This document shows positions 15,437 through 22,353 of a DNA stretch of 64,000 nt, piece after piece; position 1 is the stretch's first letter; each line of letters starts with the position of its first letter. The translations under genes were made by a program, and so were the position numbers. Below the pieces are notes generated by a model. It did no database searches, had not been told where the DNA came from, and was given only the letters and a program-made list of their open reading frames with translations. The DNA is from Solimonas sp041659605 (GTDB taxonomy: Bacteria; Pseudomonadota; Gammaproteobacteria; Nevskiales; Nevskiaceae), in assembly GCA_041659605.1 (NCBI GenBank), contig JBAZXW010000008.1:1-64000 (forward strand). Reading direction: 5' to 3'.

Positions 15437-15855
15437 CGCACGACCCTCGGCAGCGATCGATGCGCTGCGATCAGCGGCACGCAGCTGCGGCAGGCTGTCA
15501 GCAACCAGCCGCCGATGTCGTGCAGCCGCGCCCCCTCTGCGCCGCACAGCGAGCATGTCTGTAGCGACCTGGATTCGATCTTGGTCAGCCAGGCCGCGAG
15601 CTGCACGTCTTCGCCATCGTCGATCGGCATGACGTGCAACGTCAGGCCGCCGAGCTTTTCCTTGATCTGATCCCACCGGGCGCGGTGATGCGCCGCGTGC
15701 GCGCAAGCCTCGGCGACCAACAGATGCCAGCCGTTGGGCCAGCTGCAACTGATCATCGGCCCGACGAACTGCGCGGGATAGCGCAGTTTCAACGCAGCGA
15801 GATTGGCTCGGCGATGCGAGTAGACGTCACCTGGGTGTTGTTGTGAATTGGACAT
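15433..15855 (-). CDS. Hypothetical zinc-ribbon-like protein
   Basis: Start MSNSQQHPGDV at 15855 has GGAG 7 nt upstream; 140 aa. The C-terminal region has TCSLCGAEGARL then TACRSC, a CxxC-x15-20-CxxC pattern of a zinc ribbon. The middle contains CSWPNGWHLLVAEACAHAAH. No known family. It is first in the leftward operon with the two phosphoesterases, and a 40-nt tRNA-like fold lies just upstream in its leader. Confidence 0.55.
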   Translation of the reverse strand: MSNSQQHPGDVYSHRRANLAALKLRYPAQFVGPMISCSWPNGWHLLVAEACAHAAHHRARWDQIKEKLGGLTLHVMPIDDGEDVQLAAWLTKIESRSLQTCSLCGAEGARLHDIGGWLLTACRSCVPLIAAHRSLPRVVR

Positions 15856-15880
15856 GCGGACTCCGGGACCGAGGACTTCG

Positions 15881-15920
15881 TGGCGCCCGGGGCCTGCTCT
15901 TGCCGTTGAGCTACCCGGGC
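15881..15920 (-). other. tRNA-like mini-fold (acceptor plus D-arm only)
   Basis: Read on the minus strand, GCCCGGG, TA, a D-arm-like GCTC...GAGC hairpin and then CCCGGGC-G-CCA can pair as a 7-bp acceptor stem ending in CCA. Anticodon and T arms are absent. It could be a deleted tRNA or a chance match, since CCCGGG is self-complementary. Confidence 0.25.
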
Positions 15921-16075
15921 GGGGAAACACGCGCTCGCGCGCGTATGTCGCCCGGGTATTCGCTGTTGGCTGTGCCTTCGCATGTCCGGATCTTCAGCCC
16001 CGCCCGACCCCTCGGCAAGCTTTCGGCGGATTCGGCCGCGATCCTAAGCGCCGAAGTGTTCCTCGCGGAACATAT

Positions 16076-16111
16076 CGCGCTATCGCGAGTGCGCGACATC
16101 GCGATAGCGCG
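16076..16111. repeat. 13-bp inverted repeat downstream of the par operon
   Basis: CGCGCTATCGCGA (16076-16088) and its exact complement (16099-16111) flank a 10-bp spacer, directly after the stop of the RHH gene. Related TCGCGATAGCGCG words occur upstream of parA near 17110. It is a candidate centromere (parS-like) half and could also form a strong hairpin. Another palindrome (GTTCC-TCGC-GGAAC) lies just beyond at about 16059-16072. Confidence 0.5.
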
Positions 16112-16444
16112 CTACCGATCTGCGGGCAAGCTCGCCATGCGAGCCGCGTATTCGGTCAAAGACTCTCCCCGTTGGCGAAGACGCCCTGTGTCCTCAGTCT
16201 CTACGCTGCGCGGTACCTTTGCTCGCAGAACGGCTCGAACAAACTCTGCCACTCCCTGGCTGTTCCGCAGCGCGGCGTTTTGAACGTCAAGCAGTAGCTC
16301 CTCATCGACGCGAATCATCATTTGTCGAAGCTTCGTGCGGGCATCCTGTCGTTGGGCGCGCCGCTGTTCGCCCGCTGCGCGCACAAACTCTTCCTCCGCT
16401 GCCGAGAGGCGCGGCGCAAACGTCGTCGACTTCGTTTCTCGCAT
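16112..16444 (-). CDS. Ribbon-helix-helix partition partner of ParA
   Basis: This 110-aa protein starts with an ATG that overlaps the parA stop (TGATG). A basic, helical N-terminal half (residues 12-45) precedes MMIRVDEELLLDVQNAALRN then FVRAVLRAKV, a strand-helix-helix pattern of RHH dimers. Small RHH proteins of this kind act as centromere-binding partners of type Ib ParA ATPases and usually autoregulate the operon. The assignment comes from the pattern and strict linkage to parA. Confidence 0.6.
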   Translation of the reverse strand: MRETKSTTFAPRLSAAEEEFVRAAGEQRRAQRQDARTKLRQMMIRVDEELLLDVQNAALRNSQGVAEFVRAVLRAKVPRSVETEDTGRLRQRGESLTEYAARMASLPADR

Positions 16445-17082
16445 CAGTACACCTCCTCAAGCAGACTTCGAATCTCAGAAGATGCGGCAGCGTTGCCGCC
16501 CTCCACAACGCCAATCCCGGAAATCATGGCGTCACGGTAAACCTTGCGCTCATGCAGCCGCGACTTCGCGACCCTAAACGAGGGACACACTTCTGAAAGG
16601 TAAGTGGCTGCCCCGTGAGATTCGGTAACGGCACGATGAGTCGGACACTGCGACAAAACGGCGAACGCTTTAGCCTTGGAGGCCGGGCGGAAAGCCTGGG
16701 CCCGTCGCAACAGAGCGTCAACGTGGGCTACGGTCTCGACGTCCAGTTGGCTGGGACGAACGGGAAGCAGAATCGTGTGACAGGCGAGCATCGCGGAACG
16801 CAACTCCTCCGAGTCCCGGCCGCCTGCGTCCACGATCACTTCGGCGTAGCGCGACGCAAGATCGACGATGGTGGCATACACGTCCCCCGTACGCTCCACG
16901 CAATGCACGCGAGGCACCGTCTTCGACGCGTCCCGGCGAGATACCCACTGCGACGAGCTGCGTTGCGGGTCAGCGTCGATCAACACCACATCTCGCCCCA
17001 AGACAGCGAGCGCAACCGCGAGGTTTACAGCGATCGTCGTTTTTCCGCTGCCACCTTTTTCGCCGCCGATAAGTACGATCAT
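16444..17082 (-). CDS. parA: ParA-type partition ATPase
   Basis: This 212-aa deviant Walker ATPase is the size of type Ib ParA (ParF/delta-like). The Walker A GGEKGGSGKTT is at residues 6-16 with the signature first Lys. VVLIDADPQRSSSQW matches the A' box and VIVDAGGRDSEEL the Walker B region. It segregates plasmid copies by patterning on the nucleoid, together with the downstream RHH protein. The upstream region carries several TCGCGAT/ATATCGCGAT palindromes, likely operator or centromere sites. Confidence 0.9.
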   Translation of the reverse strand: MIVLIGGEKGGSGKTTIAVNLAVALAVLGRDVVLIDADPQRSSSQWVSRRDASKTVPRVHCVERTGDVYATIVDLASRYAEVIVDAGGRDSEELRSAMLACHTILLPVRPSQLDVETVAHVDALLRRAQAFRPASKAKAFAVLSQCPTHRAVTESHGAATYLSEVCPSFRVAKSRLHERKVYRDAMISGIGVVEGGNAAASSEIRSLLEEVY

Positions 17083-17107
17083 CCGGGTTCCCCGTCATCG
17101 AGACCGC

Positions 17108-17147
17108 TGCGATAGCGCGATATCGCGATTGCTCGGCATCGCGATGA
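17108..17147. repeat. Palindromic repeats upstream of parA
   Basis: The 17083-17436 gap contains GATAGCGCGATATCGCGATT (17111-17130), including the palindrome CGCGATATCGCG, and CATCGCGATG (17138-17147), plus looser GCGCGAGCACGCG words. They echo the 13-bp inverted repeat after the operon. They are likely ParA/RHH operator or centromere sites. Apart from these and the CATGA pair at 17323, nothing else is evident in this gap. Confidence 0.5.
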
Positions 17148-17322
17148 CTCGACAGCGCGAGCACGCGACAACCCGATTGCGCGTTAACACGCTAACACCG
17201 AGTCTTCGAAACTTGCCTAATTCAGCGGATCGGCGAACTCGATCCCTCCAAATATGGACTTCCACCGTCCCTAGTCCATCATCGATTTCATAGGCGCCCA
17301 AGAATTAATGGCGCCCGGGCCT

Positions 17323-17337
17323 CATGAACCTTCATGA
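17323..17337. promoter_or_regulatory. CATGA-N5-CATGA motif (copy 5)
   Basis: Two CATGA half-sites 10 bp apart lie 100 bp upstream of the AAA+ ATPase gene, between it and parA. Confidence 0.4.
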
Positions 17338-17436
17338 CTTGGAGACAAAACCTTGAACTGCGCGCGAATACCGGCGACCTGCGCTAAGTAGCCCCGGCCA
17401 CGGACGGGGTTCCATTCCTCGATTACAGACCCCGCC

Positions 17437-19038
17437 ATGTCCACACAAACAGTTTTTCACCCGCTCATCTACAGCCTCCTGGGCAGCCCTGAAGCCGTGC
17501 GGCGCGCCGCCGCCATCGCCGCCTGGACAGCCAGCGAGGCCAATTTCGTATTTACTGAAACCGGCACCACCGTCCATCACGCACGCTGGATCGCCTTTGA
17601 CCGCCACACCCAGGACTTTTTCGTCGGCCAAGGCGTCCATCCGAAGCTGGTCCGCTGCGGCGAAAGAATTCTTGCCGCGCTGTGCCTCGCTGAGGTCGAG
17701 GCGGCGATCGGCGTGCCACCAGGCGAGCTTCATGACTGGACGCTCGAGCGCCTCTCGGGCCACCTGCAGATCGATATCGGGGTCGCCGCGATCGTCGCCG
17801 CGCACTGCCTGGTGCGAGCGGCGGGCCGCTATTTGGGAATGGCCACGACGTCAAAGGCCGTGAACCTGGTTACACGCGGGTGCGCGGCCGACGACGCCTG
17901 CCGGATCGATGAAGGGTTCTGGCGTGAGTTGGGCTTGGATCGCGTACTTAACGCAGTCCGCAGAGAGAACACCCCACAAGATAGCAATCCGCCCCCACCG
18001 CCCGCACCTTCGCCCCTGCCGGCGCGCAGGCGCCGCGGGCTGCAGTGGGCCATCGCAAGCGAGGCGCAGCTGCTCGAGCGCATCCGTCCACTGGAGGCGC
18101 CGAATTGCCGACCAGAACCAAAGACGATCGAAACCCTGGCCACGCTGCGAGGCCTGCTGGAAAAACGTGTCCGCCCCCTCGCACGCGCATCGGCGCGGAC
18201 GCTGGCAGAGGTTTCTAGCCTTCGAGCCAGGTTTCCGAACTTTAGCCACGTGATCGCGGCGATCGAGGACGCAATCCGCCTCGCGTCCCGGTGCCGGTCG
18301 CACCTCGAGCTGCCCCCGACGCTTCTTCTCGGCCCCCCTGGCGTAGGCAAGACCGCGTTCGCGCGCGCGCTGTGCGGCGCCCTGGCCGCTGAACTGCACA
18401 TGCGCTCTTTGGCAGACTTGAGTGCTGGCTGGCTCCTCACCGGTGCCAGTCAGCAATGGAACCAAGGCCGGCCTGGAGCGCTAGCCCAAGCCCTAGCACT
18501 CACACCATTGCACTTGCGGCCACTGATCCTGCTGGACGAACTCGACAAAGTGAAGGTCGAGGGTACCTGGCCCGTATGGCCGTCACTGCTCACGCTCTTG
18601 GAGCCTTCGACTGCGAGTCGCTTTCGAGATGAGAATCTCGAGGTCGAGATGGATGTATCGAAGTGCTTCTTCCTGCTCACAGCAAACATCGCTGACTACG
18701 TGCGGCCAGAGGTCCTCTCCCGCCTGACCGTATACACGATCGCAGCCCCAGGGACGGAGCAAATGCCGGCCATCGTCGCTTCGGTCGACCTGGGGCTGCG
18801 GAGCGAGTATCCCCTGCTAGCAAAGGCGTTCCGGCCGCTCGGCCCAGACGTCGTCGCGCAAGTGACGGGAATGCCGCCGCGCGACCTGCGGCGCGCACTC
18901 CAGCGGGCCTACGCGCGCGCGGCGAAGCGCGCCGACGAGCTGGGCCTTGAAGGTCAGCTCTCGCTCATCAGTGAGGATCTCGACGCCCACGGCTCGGTGA
19001 GCCCCACTTGCCGGGCGCCCGCCAGATTTGTTCATTGA
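17437..19038 (+). CDS. Lon-like AAA+ ATPase without protease domain
   Basis: This 533-aa protein has an N-terminal domain of unknown type (residues 1-180), a Pro-rich linker (NPPPPPAPSPLP), and an AAA+ module. Walker A GPPGVGKT lies near residue 300, Walker B LILLDELDK near 362, sensor-1-like FFLLTANIADY near 412, and an arginine-rich sensor-2 helix (PPRDLRRALQRAY) near 485. The module resembles the Lon ATPase, but no Ser-Lys protease domain follows. It may remodel a plasmid protein such as a replication or transfer factor. It is a single gene next to the candidate oriV. Confidence 0.7.
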   Translation: MSTQTVFHPLIYSLLGSPEAVRRAAAIAAWTASEANFVFTETGTTVHHARWIAFDRHTQDFFVGQGVHPKLVRCGERILAALCLAEVEAAIGVPPGELHDWTLERLSGHLQIDIGVAAIVAAHCLVRAAGRYLGMATTSKAVNLVTRGCAADDACRIDEGFWRELGLDRVLNAVRRENTPQDSNPPPPPAPSPLPARRRRGLQWAIASEAQLLERIRPLEAPNCRPEPKTIETLATLRGLLEKRVRPLARASARTLAEVSSLRARFPNFSHVIAAIEDAIRLASRCRSHLELPPTLLLGPPGVGKTAFARALCGALAAELHMRSLADLSAGWLLTGASQQWNQGRPGALAQALALTPLHLRPLILLDELDKVKVEGTWPVWPSLLTLLEPSTASRFRDENLEVEMDVSKCFFLLTANIADYVRPEVLSRLTVYTIAAPGTEQMPAIVASVDLGLRSEYPLLAKAFRPLGPDVVAQVTGMPPRDLRRALQRAYARAAKRADELGLEGQLSLISEDLDAHGSVSPTCRAPARFVH

Positions 19039-19181
19039 CGCTGGGGTGCGGGGCGGAGCCCCGCGGAAGCGCGCGGAGCGCGCGCAAACCCTGGCGATGG
19101 ACGATGTGCGGGCTGCGGTCTGGTCGCGGCCGCACGCCTAGCTGCAGCGCTGACTGCGCCCGCGCCTCGGCAAGCCAGCAA

Positions 19182-19275
19182 GGCCCCCCACCGGGGGGCC
19201 GCGCAGCGGGGGGTGCGCCCCCGAAGGGGCGGCCGCGTTCGGCCGCCGCGCGAAGCGCGGGCGCTTCGTATCTAT
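19182..19275. repeat. Cluster of GC-rich hairpins
   Basis: GGCCCCCC-ACC-GGGGGGCC (19182-19200), GGGGGTGCGCCCCC just after, GCGGCCG...CGGCCGC (19229-19246) and GAAGCGC...GCGCTTC-like pairs follow one another in the non-coding gap after the AAA+ gene. They could end its transcript or be part of the replication origin. No T-run is present. Confidence 0.5.
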
Positions 19276-19334
19276 GCACAGCCACCGCCACCCTACTACC
19301 GGTAATTACAGGAAAAGGCAAAGCTATAGGGAAG

Positions 19335-19628
19335 GTGCAACTTGTCTCCCTGCCTCGTGCAACTTGTCCCCCGGGCTTCGGTGCAACTTGTCCCCTGGCA
19401 GATCTTCATAATTCAAGGGGCTGGCTTCTGGATCTGCTTCGGAACCCCAAGGGAGTGCTGGGCAACGGCCGATGCAACTTGTCTCCCTGATTCGTGCAAC
19501 TTGTCCCCTGCATAACTATCTGTATCAACAGGGTTGTTCAGCGGAATCTCTTGCGGTCGACCGCCGAGCGCGTGCGCCGACTGTAGAGGTCCTCGAACGT
19601 CGAGCCGGGGCAATGCAACTTGTCCCCC
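19335..19628 (+). repeat. Iteron array, candidate oriV
   Basis: Six direct copies of RTGCAACTTGTCYCC start at 19335, 19357, 19381, 19472, 19494 and 19613. Within clusters the spacing is 22-24 bp, about two helical turns. Direct repeats of this kind bind RepA-type initiators. The last copy sits inside an ACGTCGAGCC...GGCTCGACGT inverted repeat. A seventh copy lies at 42460 next to the repA-like gene, which supports the initiator/iteron pairing. The gap 19039-19888 holds no convincing gene. Confidence 0.7.
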
Positions 19629-19718
19629 CGGGAGGCTCGACGTACGGCAGTGCTCTATGCAGCCTTGAGACCGGACACTGCGGCCGCCGGAATCTCTGGC
19701 GGTCGACCGTCGAGCGCG
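19542..19718 (+). repeat. 31-bp imperfect direct repeat with palindromic core
   Basis: CGGAATCTCT-KGCGGTCGACCGYCGAGCGCG occurs at 19542-19572 and 19688-19718 with two mismatches. The centre GCGGTCGACCGC is a palindrome. The repeats flank the sixth iteron and are probably protein-binding sites of the origin. Confidence 0.5.
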
Positions 19719-19888
19719 CAATCCTCCTTTGGGACGGCCGGCCCACGTGTATGAGGCGACGCTGGCCAGTCAATGCGGCCGGATCTGGTCGCAATCAGCC
19801 CAAAGCGGTCGGGCAGGCAGCCAATTTCAAACGCAGAAAGCGGTCCTTCGGGGGAACTACGGCGACACTAGTTCACCTAATTTTTTAG

Positions 19889-19987
19889 CCGTACCTGCGT
19901 GATCCGCGACTTCAGATTGCCGACATCGCCTTGTTGCTCGGCGATTCGGAACACGGCGCTTTCACGCGGGCGTTCCGCCCAAGAGCG
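19889..19987 (+). pseudogene. AraC-family regulator C-terminal fragment
   Basis: The frame YLRDPRLQIADIALLLGDSE continuing HGAFTRAFR matches the second helix-turn-helix of AraC-family regulators (usual form LRDPRLSIAEIAFLLGFSE..AFHRAFR). There is no start or DNA-binding first half upstream: the match begins right after an AT-rich stretch at about 19880. The frame then runs into the 3' end of the convergent gene. It looks like a recombination remnant that marks a junction between segments. Confidence 0.6.
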
Positions 19988-21499
19988 TCAGCGCGGATCG
20001 AGCGTGAACCCTGCATCGCGGCAGATCTCGTACACGCGAACGGGTTCCGCTTCGGAATCGTCCCCGCGCTCGACAATGACTTCCACCCAATTGAAGGGTT
20101 CGGTGGTGTCCAGGTAGGCGTAGGTCGCGGCGGGCGCGTATCCAAACGTTCTAACCTGCTTCACCGACGCGGCGTCGGCGGATTCCTGCAATTCGCCCAC
20201 CCAGTAGGTGTTGATGGTAATGCGTGCCCCGGCAGGCGCCACGAACGCGCCGGCCCGGTTGCCCTTTCGGAAGAGTTCGCGCGTTCCTGCACGAAGGATG
20301 GCCCGTCGGGCGTCCTCCGTCACTGCGGCCGCCGACTCAAGCCGACCGTCGACCGCAGCCGCGCCGTCGATGAATGCGGTGCCCGCTCTGATGGGCCCCA
20401 CCGGACTGCAATGAATCGAGAGCTTCGGACGACCCGGCTCCACTGCCGGGCTGGCAGCCGAAAAATTGAGGCGCGTCGCACGCTCCTCCCAGCCAACGCC
20501 GCCGTCGGCCGCGGTGCGCGGAAATAACTCGAGCAGCGCAATTCCGGCGGCGTCGACCGTCGTCACCTTGCCATAGTCCTGCCCCAAATAGTTGTCGCGG
20601 ACGACCTGATGCGTGATCCCGGTCGGCGCTTCGACAAGCCCGACCGTGAAGGCTGGCGTCTCGATGCGTCCACGGGCTGCCAGGTCGGCCAGCGCGAATT
20701 CCTCCGTTGGCTCTTGGCCTCTTGGGTTGTAGTCGTTGATCGGCCGACGAGGCGCGTGGAGCGCAGCGGGAAAGTCTCTCATCGTGAGCAGTGCTCCCAG
20801 TTCCCGGGGCGACGCCGGTGGAGCGCTGCAGCGTGGATCTGGGGACTCGACGATGTCGAACTTCCCGTCGTCGCGCTGGCGCAGGCGCGTGCCCGTCACG
20901 GACGACAGCACGCGGGCGGCCGCCGATGGCGGGCCCTCCCGCAGGCGGAAGCCAATGAGCTGCCCGATCGGGCGGTCGTCGACGCCAGCGGCGAGTGTAA
21001 GCCCGCCGACCTCGGCGAGATGTCCCGCGATGACCGCGGGCGATACACGGCTGAAATTGAAAATCACCGACTCGCCGGCGAGCGGAACCTCCGCGCCCGA
21101 GCCCTTGCCGTCGGGGACGCACCCGCGAGGAACCAGCAGACGCAACCCGTCGGCCTCAAGGGCGTCGAGCCCCAGGCGATCACCGAGCCCCTTCCAGGCT
21201 TCTGCTGCAGAGGCATAGCGACCCTCGAGCGAGACCCTGAGGAACGGGTCGCCGAGAAAGACCATGTCCTGTTCGAGGATGTCGGCCACTGCGAACACCA
21301 GTCCAGGCGCGGAGATGTCCTTCACCTGGATCGACAAGGGGAACATGGAAGCCGACTCGCTGGCGGCGGCCACCGTCGTGGTGATCGCGAGAAGGAGCGA
21401 TGCCCGCAGCGGACTCGGGAACCTGCGCTTCACAGGTGGTGCGCCATTTCGGTCTGCGACTTCGGAGCGCGCCTGCGCTCTATTCTGCTGCCTTCTCAT
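19988..21499 (-). CDS. Exported STN/secretin-N plus PilP-like domain protein
   Basis: This 503-aa protein has an N-terminal export signal (KRRFPSPLRASLLLAITTTV ending AAAS). The start at 21499 follows AAGGA. Residues 57-120 (VKDISAPGLVFAVADILEQD...) look like an STN/secretin N-domain. A second such unit spans about 140-215 (VSPAVIAGHLAEVGGLTLAA...). Residues 250-350 include NYLGQDYGKVTTVDAAGIAL then GVGWEERATRLNF, very close to the PilP signature (NYLGQNYGKI...GGWVER). The last 150 residues are unassigned. PilP and PilQ join the inner and outer parts of type IV pili; a fusion on accessory DNA without other pil genes is unusual. Function is inferred. Confidence 0.6.
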   Translation of the reverse strand: MRRQQNRAQARSEVADRNGAPPVKRRFPSPLRASLLLAITTTVAAASESASMFPLSIQVKDISAPGLVFAVADILEQDMVFLGDPFLRVSLEGRYASAAEAWKGLGDRLGLDALEADGLRLLVPRGCVPDGKGSGAEVPLAGESVIFNFSRVSPAVIAGHLAEVGGLTLAAGVDDRPIGQLIGFRLREGPPSAAARVLSSVTGTRLRQRDDGKFDIVESPDPRCSAPPASPRELGALLTMRDFPAALHAPRRPINDYNPRGQEPTEEFALADLAARGRIETPAFTVGLVEAPTGITHQVVRDNYLGQDYGKVTTVDAAGIALLELFPRTAADGGVGWEERATRLNFSAASPAVEPGRPKLSIHCSPVGPIRAGTAFIDGAAAVDGRLESAAAVTEDARRAILRAGTRELFRKGNRAGAFVAPAGARITINTYWVGELQESADAASVKQVRTFGYAPAATYAYLDTTEPFNWVEVIVERGDDSEAEPVRVYEICRDAGFTLDPR

Positions 21500-22019
21500 G
21501 GCCGATCCTTCCCTGGATGAGCGCGCGCCGCCGGAGCGAATTATAGGGCGCCGCCCGCAACCGACCAGCGACCCACCGGTGCTTCGCTATCAAAAGCCGA
21601 TAGGCCAAAACCTGTCTGTGGTCAGTGGCGGCTTCTGGCACCTGAGCGACGGTCGGTGACCAGCCCAAAGGACTCACGCGCCCCGTCTCTCGATTGCTGA
21701 CGTTCACGGGGCTGCCGAACGGCAGCTAACTTTCCGCGAGGGCATTCATACTCCCGCTGTCGACCCTCAGGAGTCATTCCTGGCAGGCCGGTTCCGGGCA
21801 CTGAGTTTTCGCATCAGCTGCGGGGGGATCGAAGCGACGATCGGCAGCCGCCAGGCCTTGACCGTCGGCGACCCCCTCGAAAATCGCTTCCGCAGAGCCG
21901 CCGTTCACGGGGCGCCCATCGTCAGTTCATTAACAGGGCAAGGCCATTTTCGCTTTGTGCCAGTACCCGCAATTCCTGTCCCAGTTTCGACGCGACGCGC
22001 GCGACGCTTCCGTTGCCTT
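21500..22019. other. Gap without a convincing gene
   Basis: No frame here has a credible start or family match. The word CGTTCACGGGGC occurs twice (about 21702 and 21903). It probably represents decayed sequence at the boundary of the catabolic region. Confidence 0.4.
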
Positions 22020-22340
22020 TCATGTGACTTGCCCCTTTACGCCACCGGGATTGGCGGCGGCGAAAAAGCCTAGCCGTTTGGCCGCGGCGTCGAAGACGAG
22101 CGTGTCGATGGCGCGGTCCTGGGACTCGAGGACACAGCCGGGCTGACCGACGTCGCGCGGGCGCAGCGTCAGCACGTCGATTCCCTGGGCGCGCAACGTG
22201 CCGATGCGCTCCTGCGTGAAGCGCCAGGCGCCGCCGCGACCGGCCTGCGTCACGACCAGCGCAAGGCTCCGGTGTCGGGAGAGGACCTCCAGTGTCGCGA
22301 TGCGAAGGATGCGCCGCCTTGGCCGCCTGGATCAGCTGCG
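22020..22340 (-). pseudogene. 5'-truncated gene remnant
   Basis: A protein-like frame (LRIATLEVLSRHRSLALVVT..., RFTQERIGTLRAQGIDVLTL..., ending FFAAANPGGVKGQVT) runs from an in-frame TGA near 22340 to its stop at 22020. There is no ATG, and no GTG or TTG with a ribosome site near its beginning, so the 5' end seems lost. It lies directly downstream of the thiolase gene at the edge of the catabolic cluster. I do not recognise the family. Confidence 0.4.
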
Positions 22341-22353
22341 CAGGCCCACCCAC

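Noticed and set aside
19182..19275. A classic rho-independent terminator or REP element after the AAA+ gene
   Set aside because: Strong hairpins are present, but no T-run and no repeated REP unit elsewhere in the window; kept only as a hairpin cluster.
19335..19628. CRISPR array
   Set aside because: Repeats are 15-16 bp with irregular spacing and no unique spacers of constant length; they fit iterons.
1..21500. An integrase or transposase gene for the element
   Set aside because: None was found in the visible part: no RxxR...Y, DDE or serine recombinase motifs. It may lie left of the window.
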